Below the pieces are notes generated by a model. It was not told the origin of the DNA, made no database searches, and worked only from the letters and a program-made list of their open reading frames with translations. Made by a program: the position numbers and the translations under genes. A stretch of 5,884 nt of DNA from Deltaproteobacteria bacterium CG_4_8_14_3_um_filter_43_13 (GTDB taxonomy: Bacteria; Desulfobacterota; UBA8473), in assembly GCA_002782605.1 (NCBI GenBank), contig PFIF01000190.1, positions 1 through 5,884 on the forward strand, given 5' to 3'. Shown piece by piece: positions 1-4,675 of this stretch (the stretch's first letter is position 1; each line of letters starts with the position of its first letter).

Positions 1-14
1 ATAATCTAAATATT

Positions 15-24
15 CACCTCCTTT
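15..24 (-). promoter_or_regulatory. Strong Shine-Dalgarno sequence on the minus strand
   Basis: The minus strand reads AAAGGAGGTG here, a near-complete complement to the 3' end of 16S rRNA. No ATG, GTG or TTG at normal spacing falls inside the window. The last two minus-strand bases are AT, so an ATG straddling the left edge is possible, with about 11 bases between the end of the extended match and the start codon. This suggests that a leftward gene begins at or just beyond the edge. Its product cannot be seen. Confidence 0.4.
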
Positions 25-59
25 ACTGGATTGTTGATTGTTCGGTAGAATTAATAGAA

Positions 60-76
60 AGCAACTATTATGCCAA
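60..76 (-). promoter_or_regulatory. Candidate sigma-54 (-24/-12) promoter for a divergent gene off the left edge
   Basis: Read on the minus strand, this site is TTGGCATAATAGTTGCT. It has the TTGG-CA and TTGC-T halves of the sigma-54 consensus, with exactly 10 bases between the GG and GC pairs. The one clear departure is TA where the consensus has CG after TGGCA. Transcription would start near position 48 and run leftward into a strong ribosome binding site at 15-24. That arrangement makes a chance match less likely, though no protein sequence is visible to confirm it. If real, expression of the divergent gene would need an enhancer-binding activator. Confidence 0.4.
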
Positions 77-104
77 AAAATCCCTTAAAGTATGTGGATG
101 ATGC

Positions 105-185
105 AGGCACAAAGTTGCAAAGGCACATAGGCACAAAGCAGAGGACAACATGATTTTTGCCTTTGTTACTCTGTGCCTTTGCCCC
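105..185. repeat. Octamer array pair, imperfect inverted repeat
   Basis: Four 8-bp units at 105-136 (AGGCACAA, AGTTGCAA, AGGCACAT, AGGCACAA) are followed after a 17-bp gap by four units of the reverse-complement type at 154-185 (TTTTTGCC, TTTGTTAC, TCTGTGCC, TTTGCCCC). The arms can pair imperfectly into a stem-loop. The same unit family recurs at 301-332 and 1159-1296. It is not coding. The gene-free stretch 1-393 otherwise holds only the minus-strand promoter and ribosome binding site, a small inverted repeat (GTGACAA at 201-207 and TTGTCAC at 232-238) and the + strand promoter at 356-384. Confidence 0.75.
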
Positions 186-300
186 TATTAACCTTATCTA
201 GTGACAATTTTTGGCACATTGGTACATAATTTTGTCACCGTGGCGAGGTGTTTAAAGGCACTGAAGACTTAAGCAACTCATTCTCTTCAGATCTCTCGAC

Positions 301-346
301 TTTGTGCCTTTGGTGCTCTGTGCCTCTGTGCCTACCTGAGTAGTTA
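301..346. repeat. Octamer array (TTTGTGCC type) with TACCTGAGTAG end
   Basis: Four 8-bp units (TTTGTGCC, TTTGGTGC, TCTGTGCC, TCTGTGCC) end in TACCTGAGTAGTTAC. Positions 319-339 are an exact 21-base reverse complement of 1153-1173 on the other side of the coiled-coil gene, so that gene is bracketed by inverted copies. The ending CCTGAGTAGTTAC also resembles CCTGAATAGTCAC at 1295-1307, which suggests a defined element boundary and not a random low-complexity tract. Confidence 0.7.
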
Positions 347-355
347 CAAATTTTA

Positions 356-384
356 TTGACAATTCCCATTTGGTGGATTATACT
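356..384 (+). promoter_or_regulatory. Near-perfect sigma-70 promoter for the coiled-coil gene
   Basis: A TTGACA -35 box at 356-361 and a TATACT -10 box at 379-384 are separated by exactly 17 bases. The -35 is a full consensus match and the -10 matches at five of six positions. Transcription would start around 391, only a few bases before the ATG at 394. Starts at 370 (TTG) or 373 (GTG) would then lie upstream of the transcript. The promoter begins right after the octamer array at 301-346. Confidence 0.6.
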
Positions 385-393
385 TTTGCAACT

Positions 394-1104
394 ATGATAA
401 ATACATTAACCATATTTGAAGACCTAAGCCACTATATAGAACCTCAGGCGGCCCAGAAGATCGCAGAGATACTTGGACAAGTCTATGATGAGGTAACGCA
501 AACCGTCACAAAAAAAGAATTCAACGAACTGAAAGAGATTGTTGGCGATCTAGCCCAAGCCCAGAAGAAGACAGAAGAAAGACTCAATGAATTAGTCCAG
601 GCCCAGAAGAAAACAGAAGAAAGACTCAATGAATTAGCCCAGGCACAAGAGAGGACTGAAATATCCCTTAACAGGCTAATTGAGGACCATCGACAAACTA
701 GAGAGAGACTGGAAAATATATCTGATACTGTTGGATATACCCTGGAAAATCAGAGCTACAAGGGTTTGCCCACTCTACTGAAAAAGGATTTAGGGATCGC
801 GGTTGAAGGCAGGCTCATCAGGCGTTACTTAGCAGGAGAGAAAAAGGGTCAATACCTCCAGATAAATATCTATGGCTGGGGTAAGAAAGACAGCCAGAGA
901 ATATTAATCCTCGGAGAGGCTAAAACCAGTGTCTCTCGTCAGGAGATCGATCGCTTTCAAAGGATAGTTAAAAGGGCAGCTCAATTAGAAGATGTTTCCT
1001 CTAATAATATCTGTCAAGTAGTTGTTGTCCACGATGTTACACCTCAAGTGGAAGAGTATGCCCGTGGAAAAGGTCTCAATCTCTATTGGTCCTATGATCT
1101 ATAG
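394..1104 (+). CDS. Coiled-coil protein with C-terminal PD-(D/E)XK-like domain, unknown function
   Basis: This 236-residue protein (numbered from the ATG at 394) has no confident functional name. Residues 1-40 are a short helical head. Residues about 41-112 are a charged heptad-rich coiled coil containing three 14-residue repeats of the type LAQAQKKTEERLNE (53-94). Residues about 113-236 form a compact domain with VEGRLIRRYL (137-146), a predicted strand LQINIYGWG (155-163) and ILILGEAKT (170-178). The E-A-K in that last segment, followed by a helix, resembles the E-x-K half of the PD-(D/E)XK nuclease fold. The usual preceding acidic residue looks like Asn158, so activity is doubtful. Coiled-coil proteins of this type, often listed under DUF3782-like names, are common in repeat-rich genomes and their role is not established. 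The reading frame extends upstream to TTG at 370, but the promoter at 356-384 and the lack of a ribosome binding site favour 394, possibly as a nearly leaderless mRNA. The gene stands alone between repeat arrays. I am sure it is coding and unsure of its function. Confidence 0.75.
   Translation: MINTLTIFEDLSHYIEPQAAQKIAEILGQVYDEVTQTVTKKEFNELKEIVGDLAQAQKKTEERLNELVQAQKKTEERLNELAQAQERTEISLNRLIEDHRQTRERLENISDTVGYTLENQSYKGLPTLLKKDLGIAVEGRLIRRYLAGEKKGQYLQINIYGWGKKDSQRILILGEAKTSVSRQEIDRFQRIVKRAAQLEDVSSNNICQVVVVHDVTPQVEEYARGKGLNLYWSYDL
550..675 (+). repeat. Three tandem 42-bp repeats inside the coiled-coil gene
   Basis: Units lie at 550-591, 592-633 and 634-675, each encoding 14 residues (two heptads). 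The first two are nearly identical in DNA, while the third has diverged, especially in its second half. In-frame tandem copies of this kind can gain or lose units by slippage and so change the length of the coiled coil without breaking the frame. Confidence 0.85.
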
Positions 1105-1152
1105 AGATATCCATTGTAGTCTTTCCCACACCATTAGGCTCGATATATCCAT

Positions 1153-1300
1153 TCAGGTAGGCACAGAGGCACATAGGCACAAAGGGGCAAAGGCACAGAG
1201 GCACAGAGCGGAGCAGGGTCGTTTCGTTGTTTTTTCCTACTTTGTGCCTCTGTGCCTTTGCCCCTTTGTGCCTATGTGCCTTTGTCTCTTTGTGCCTGAA
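1153..1300. repeat. Octamer arrays forming a 38-bp perfect inverted repeat upstream of lepA
   Basis: Six 8-bp units of the AGGCACAG type at 1159-1206 are mirrored by seven units of the TTTGTGCC type at 1241-1296. Positions 1168-1205 are an exact reverse complement of 1243-1280, giving a 38-bp stem with a 37-base loop. Short end matches (TTCAGG at 1152-1157, CCTGAA at 1295-1300) extend the symmetry. There is no T-run after the stem, so it is not a typical intrinsic terminator, although such a stem in RNA could still slow polymerase or block RNases. It fills most of the gap between the coiled-coil gene and lepA. The open frame crossing it is a translation of repeat DNA, not a gene. Confidence 0.85.
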
Positions 1301-1332
1301 TAGTCACGATAATATAGCCTATCGGATTTACG

Positions 1333-3129
1333 ATGAAAACAGATCAACGAAGAATACGAAATTTTTCTATTATTGCCCATATAGACCATGGTAAATCTAC
1401 CCTTGCAGATAGATTCCTTGAGATTACGGGCATTATGGGTTCAAAGGAAATAACCCCTCAATTCCTGGACAAAATGGATCTGGAAAAGGAGAGGGGGATT
1501 ACTATTAAGGCCCAAACGGTCAGACTGCCTTACACTGCGGATGATAATGAGACATATATCTTGAATCTGATTGATACCCCAGGGCATGTAGATTTCAGCT
1601 ATGAAGTCTATCATAGCCTGGCTGCCTGTGATGGGGCAGTGTTGGTGATAGATGCCTCTCAGGGAGTTGAGGCTCAAACTTTAGCCAATGTCTATATGGC
1701 GCATGATTCCAACCTGACGGTTTTGCCTGTTATAAATAAGATAGATCTTCCCAGCGCCAATCCCGACAAGGTAAAGGAAGAGATCGAGGATATTATCTGT
1801 ATAGAGTCTGGTGACGCTGTTCTGATAAGTGCCAAAGAGGGTATTGGCATAAGAGAAGTACTGGAGGCTATTATAAAAAAAATTCCTCCCCCTGGAGGAA
1901 GAATAGAGGCTCCTTTGAAGGCTTTGATCTTCGATTCCTGGTTTGATCCTTACCAGGGTGCTATAGTATTGATCAGGGTATTTGATGGAACAATAGAGAA
2001 GGGGATGAACATACAGATGATGTCTTCAAAGAAGATATTTGAGGTTGCAAGGGTTGGTATATTTTCACCCGATATGATAGAGGTTCCAGAACTCTCAGCA
2101 GGTGAGGTAGGTTTTGTCATAGCAGGGATTAAAGAAGTCAAAGACACCAGAATGGGCGATACTATAACAGATGCAGAAAATCCTACTGATGCCCCTTTTC
2201 CGGGTTTCAGAATCATGAAGCCCATGGTCTTTTGTGGTTTGTATCCGACTGCATCGGCTCAATTTGATGTGCTCAGGAATGCCCTTGAAAAGCTTCAGCT
2301 AAACTACGCCTCTTTCTCATATGAACCGGAAACATCTCTGGCACTGGGGTTCGGCTTTCGCTGTGGATTTTTGGGTCTTTTGCATATGGAGATTATTCAG
2401 GAGCGTCTTGAGAGAGAGTATGGATTGAATCTTATAACCACTGCACCTAATGTAATTTACCAGGTCACCACTATAGGCGGACATGTATTGAATGTAGAGA
2501 ATCCATCTAAGCTCCCTTCTCTTCAGGAGCTTGTTTCTATCAGAGAACCGTATGTGCTGGCTACCATCTACCTTCCCAATAGTTATGTAGGGGCTGTATT
2601 AAAACTGTGTGAAGAGAAACGCGGCATCCAGAAACAGATCAAGTATCTTAGCATTGACAGGGTTGTTTTAACCTATGAACTGCCTTTAAACGAGATACTA
2701 TTTGATTTTTATGATAGGTTAAAATCGGCAAGCCGTGGATATGCTTCATTTGATTATGAGCACCTTGATTTTCGCGAGTCCGATATGGTTAAACTGGATA
2801 TACTCATTAATGGGGATATGGTAGATGCTTTTTCATTGATTACCCATAAGGAGAATGCCTACTTCCGTGCGAAGAGTCTGGTTGCCAGAATGAAGGATTT
2901 GATACCCCGGCAGATGTTTGAAGTGGTTATTCAAGGTGCCATAGGCAGTAAGGTTATAGCAAGAGAAACTATCAGACCTCTAAGAAAGAACGTTACTGCA
3001 AAATGCTACGGAGGAGACATCACAAGGAAAAGAAAACTTTTGGAGAAACAGAAAGAGGGGAAAAAGAGGATGAAACAGATTGGGAAGGTTGAAATCCCTC
3101 AAGAGGCATTCCTTGCCATATTAAAATAA
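1333..3129 (+). CDS. lepA: Elongation factor 4 (LepA), ribosome back-translocating GTPase
   Basis: LepA is a cytoplasmic translational GTPase related to EF-G. It binds the ribosome, can reverse translocation and is linked to ribosome assembly and stress. The 598-residue length matches E. coli LepA (599). G motifs are visible: AHIDHGKST (15-23, P-loop), RGITIKAQ (54-61, switch I), DTPGH (81-85, switch II), NKID (135-138) and SAK (166-168). The middle carries the family signature ALGFGFRCGFLGLLHMEIIQ, and the basic C-terminal end includes GGDITRKRKLLEKQKEGKKR, the LepA-specific tail region. The segment after switch II reads FSYEVYHSLAAC where most LepA proteins have FSYEVSRSLAAC, a small oddity. 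The ATG at 1333 gives the standard N-terminus. The ribosome binding site is weak (GGA at 1324-1326, six bases upstream). A possible -10 (GATAAT, 1308-1313) lies between the inverted repeat and the start, but without a good -35. lepB follows after 54 bases, suggesting co-transcription. Confidence 0.98.
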   Translation: MKTDQRRIRNFSIIAHIDHGKSTLADRFLEITGIMGSKEITPQFLDKMDLEKERGITIKAQTVRLPYTADDNETYILNLIDTPGHVDFSYEVYHSLAACDGAVLVIDASQGVEAQTLANVYMAHDSNLTVLPVINKIDLPSANPDKVKEEIEDIICIESGDAVLISAKEGIGIREVLEAIIKKIPPPGGRIEAPLKALIFDSWFDPYQGAIVLIRVFDGTIEKGMNIQMMSSKKIFEVARVGIFSPDMIEVPELSAGEVGFVIAGIKEVKDTRMGDTITDAENPTDAPFPGFRIMKPMVFCGLYPTASAQFDVLRNALEKLQLNYASFSYEPETSLALGFGFRCGFLGLLHMEIIQERLEREYGLNLITTAPNVIYQVTTIGGHVLNVENPSKLPSLQELVSIREPYVLATIYLPNSYVGAVLKLCEEKRGIQKQIKYLSIDRVVLTYELPLNEILFDFYDRLKSASRGYASFDYEHLDFRESDMVKLDILINGDMVDAFSLITHKENAYFRAKSLVARMKDLIPRQMFEVVIQGAIGSKVIARETIRPLRKNVTAKCYGGDITRKRKLLEKQKEGKKRMKQIGKVEIPQEAFLAILK

Positions 3130-3130
3130 T

Positions 3131-3162
3131 GTAGGGGCAATCCCTTGTGGTTGCCCTGTAGG
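3131..3162. repeat. 32-bp hairpin repeat, copy 1 (lepA-lepB gap)
   Basis: This copy is base-for-base identical to 3837-3868. It starts GTAGGGGCAA and ends TTGCCCTGTAGG. GGGCAA and TTGCCC form a six-pair stem, with a possible inner CC/GG pairing. There is no T-tract after it, so it is probably not a terminator. It resembles REP-type intergenic elements that sit in transcribed spacers and may affect mRNA stability. Confidence 0.85.
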
Positions 3163-3183
3163 CATACATAGAAAGGATATTTG

Positions 3184-3792
3184 ATGAAGAAAAAATCGGT
3201 AATCAGAGAATGGGTTGAGGCAATTGTAATTGCTGTTGTTCTGGCCCTTATAATAAGAGCCTTTGTAGTTCAGGCATTTAAGATTCCTTCCGGCTCTATG
3301 GAGAAAACGTTACTGGTTGGCGATCACATCCTGGTTAATAAATTTATTTATGGTACAAAAATTCCCTTTACCAGTACCAAAATCCTTTCTTTCAAAAAGC
3401 CCCAAAAGGGTGATATAATAGTTTTTGTTTTCCCTGAGGATAGGAAAAAGGACTTTATAAAGAGGGTTGTTGGTGTAGAAGGTGACAGGGTTGAAATAAT
3501 AGACAAAAAGGTTTATATTAATGGCTCCCCAAATTATTGCCCCTTTGCGGTGAATGATGATGAGACTATTATACCGGGGGGTATCCAGCCGAGGGACAAT
3601 TATGGTCCAGTGGTTGTTCCCAGAGACTCTCTTTTTGTAATGGGGGATAATAGAGACCATAGTTATGATAGCCGGTATTGGGGGTTTGTAAAATTGGAAG
3701 AGGTGAAGGGTAATGCCTTTATTATATATTGGTCATGGAATGGACTGGAGAGCAGTCTTAGATGGAAAAGGATTGGGAGTTTGATTCATTAG
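3184..3792 (+). CDS. lepB: Signal peptidase I (LepB)
   Basis: This membrane-anchored serine protease removes signal peptides from exported proteins on the outer face of the cytoplasmic membrane, using a Ser-Lys dyad. The 202-residue protein has a single N-terminal membrane segment (about 11-31, VEAIVIAVVLALIIRAFVVQ). The nucleophile box follows as IPSGSM with Ser38. The general-base box is FIKRVVGVEGD with Lys93, and the last family box is GDNRDHSYDSRYWG (154-167), with His159 where Asn is common. All catalytic residues are present, so it should be active. The short single-TM form resembles enzymes from Gram-positives and several deep Gram-negative lineages more than the two-TM E. coli form. 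The ATG at 3184 is chosen over the TTG at 3181 because AAAGGA (3172-3177) is six bases from the ATG but only three from the TTG. It lies downstream of lepA, an arrangement found in many bacteria. Confidence 0.97.
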   Translation: MKKKSVIREWVEAIVIAVVLALIIRAFVVQAFKIPSGSMEKTLLVGDHILVNKFIYGTKIPFTSTKILSFKKPQKGDIIVFVFPEDRKKDFIKRVVGVEGDRVEIIDKKVYINGSPNYCPFAVNDDETIIPGGIQPRDNYGPVVVPRDSLFVMGDNRDHSYDSRYWGFVKLEEVKGNAFIIYWSWNGLESSLRWKRIGSLIH

Positions 3793-3805
3793 TAATGATT
3801 TGGAG

Positions 3806-3837
3806 GATTCAAGGGGTCAAGGAATCAAGGATTCAAG
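3806..3837. repeat. Four tandem 8-bp units (GATTCAAG type)
   Basis: The units are GATTCAAG, GGGTCAAG, GAATCAAG and GATTCAAG, directly abutting the second copy of the 32-bp repeat. The 8-bp period is the same as in the GGCACA arrays around the coiled-coil gene, although the unit sequence is different. The tract is non-coding, in the lepB-pyrR gap. Confidence 0.7.
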
Positions 3838-3868
3838 TAGGGGCAATCCCTTGTGGTTGCCCTGTAGG
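3837..3868. repeat. 32-bp hairpin repeat, copy 2 (lepB-pyrR gap)
   Basis: This is an exact second copy of 3131-3162 in the same orientation, with the same GGGCAA/TTGCCC stem. It ends 14 bases before the pyrR start codon, so in mRNA the hairpin would sit directly upstream of the pyrR ribosome binding site. The flanks of the two copies differ, which argues for two insertions of a mobile or seeded repeat over duplication of a larger segment. Confidence 0.85.
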
Positions 3869-3882
3869 TTGAGAGGTAAACC
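3867..3882 (+). promoter_or_regulatory. pyrR ribosome binding site within a small potential stem-loop
   Basis: GAGAGG (3871-3876) lies six bases before the GTG at 3883 and fixes that start. It is flanked by GGTT (3867-3870) and AACC (3879-3882), which could pair and leave GAGAGGTA as the loop. PyrR proteins are known to bind RNA hairpins containing a CCAGAGAGG-like loop, so autoregulation at this site is conceivable. The four-pair stem is short and lacks the leading CCA, so this is only a suggestion. The ribosome binding site itself is well supported. Confidence 0.4.
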
Positions 3883-4431
3883 GTGAATTATACAGAAAAG
3901 AAAGAAGTCATAGACAAGGCTGAAATGGAACGGGCACTGCTCCGTATATCCCATGAGATTGTGGAGAGAAACAAGGGGGTTAAGAACCTGGTCCTTATTG
4001 GAGTTCGGACTAGGGGTATTTATATAGCCAGGCGAATCGCTACGTATGTCCGTCAAATTGAGAGTGTGGATATCCCTGTGGGCGTATTGGACATAACCCT
4101 TTACAGGGATGATCTCGGCTCTAATTCCAATCAGCCCATAATCCATAAGACGGACATACCGTTTTCAATAACCGGTAAGAGGGTAGTCCTTGTAGATGAT
4201 GTATTGAATACAGGGAGGAGTATCAGGGCAGCCTTAGATGGGCTGATGAGCATTGGGCGGGCCGAGGTTATCCAGTTGGCGGTCTTGGTGGATAGGGGGC
4301 ATAGAGAGCTTCCCATTCAGGCAGATTATATTGGTAAAAACCTTCCCACATCCAGGGATGAAGTGGTAAGGGTTATGCTGGAGGAAGAAGAGGCTGTAGA
4401 TAGAGTGGTTATTCATGAGAAGGTCAACTAA
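3883..4431 (+). CDS. pyrR: Bifunctional pyrimidine regulator / uracil phosphoribosyltransferase PyrR
   Basis: PyrR is a cytoplasmic phosphoribosyltransferase-fold protein that binds UMP/UTP and pyr mRNA to lower pyrimidine gene expression. Many members also convert uracil and PRPP to UMP. The length of 182 residues is close to that of Bacillus PyrR. The visible family features are LVLIGVRTRGIYIARRI (36-52), DITLYRDDL (70-78), the PRPP-binding loop VVLVDDVLNTGRSIRAAL (101-118), VDRGHRELPIQADYIGKN and a C-terminal LPTSRDEVVRV strand. The two adjacent Asp residues (105, 106) and Thr110-Gly111 of the PRPP loop are intact, so uracil phosphoribosyltransferase activity is plausible. The GTG start is set by GAGAGG six bases upstream. 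The gene is 90 bases after lepB, and the next gene is a cytosine deaminase-like amidohydrolase with no pyrB in between. No classical attenuator with a T-run is visible upstream. Confidence 0.95.
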   Translation: MNYTEKKEVIDKAEMERALLRISHEIVERNKGVKNLVLIGVRTRGIYIARRIATYVRQIESVDIPVGVLDITLYRDDLGSNSNQPIIHKTDIPFSITGKRVVLVDDVLNTGRSIRAALDGLMSIGRAEVIQLAVLVDRGHRELPIQADYIGKNLPTSRDEVVRVMLEEEEAVDRVVIHEKVN

Positions 4432-4457
4432 ATCCCTGATCAGGTCAGGTATAAAGG

Positions 4458-4649
4458 GGGCTGTTGCCCAAATCCCTTTTCGCTTGTCCAAAACGTTTTT
4501 TGACAAATCTAAGGCTCGCTACAGGCGATTTCAAAACTCGCCCTTCGGGCTCAAACAGTTGAAATCGCTAATCTTCCGCTTCGCCAAGATTTGTGAGCAA
4601 AAAACCTTTTGATGACCGCTCAAAGGAATTTCTGTTTAGGCAACAGCCC
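4458..4649. mobile_element. 192-bp fold-back MITE-like element between pyrR and the amidohydrolase
   Basis: The ends are inverted repeats: GGGCTGTTGCCCAAA at 4458-4472 and the reverse complement of GGGCTGTTGCCTAAA at 4635-4649, matching at 14 of 15 bases. Inside are further nested arms: 4489-4502 with 4598-4611 (13 of 14), 4503-4510 with 4587-4594 (8 of 8) and 4525-4534 with 4559-4568 (10 of 10), closing on GCCC-TTC-GGGC at 4540-4550. The whole element could fold into one long hairpin. TAAAGG occurs directly before the left end (4452-4457) and one base after the right end (4651-4656), as expected of a target-site duplication. There is no transposase, so movement would depend on a full-length insertion sequence elsewhere. 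An open frame running from the pyrR end through the element has no gene-like features. Confidence 0.8.
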
Positions 4650-4675
4650 GTAAAGGATGGAAGAAAAGGTAACAA

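Noticed and set aside
105..346. CRISPR array
   Set aside because: The repeated units are only 8 bp, are contiguous without unique spacers and occur in both orientations. No cas genes are present.
1168..1280. Intrinsic terminator for the coiled-coil gene
   Set aside because: The stem is far longer than a terminator hairpin and has no T-run after it, so it was called a repeat.
1022..1303. Open frame of 93 codons running out of the coiled-coil gene and through the octamer arrays
   Set aside because: It overlaps the real gene in another frame, and its second half is a translation of the repeat units (CLCPF/CLCLF-type residues). It has no ribosome binding site or domain.
1600..1640. LepA segment YEVYHSLAAC where SRS is usual, as a sign of altered function
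   Set aside because: All GTPase motifs and the C-terminal domain are intact. A two-residue difference after switch II is probably lineage variation.
1441..2225. Minus-strand open frames opposite lepA
   Set aside because: lepA is full length with all motifs on the + strand. These frames are shadows of its codon pattern.
4435..4444. CCTGATCAGG palindrome after pyrR as an operator or terminator
   Set aside because: A lone 10-bp palindrome with no T-run or second copy is too weak to support a regulatory call.
4415..4612. Open frame of 65 codons from the end of pyrR into the fold-back element
   Set aside because: It begins inside pyrR in another frame and consists mostly of the MITE-like palindrome. 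It does not have a protein-like composition of its own.
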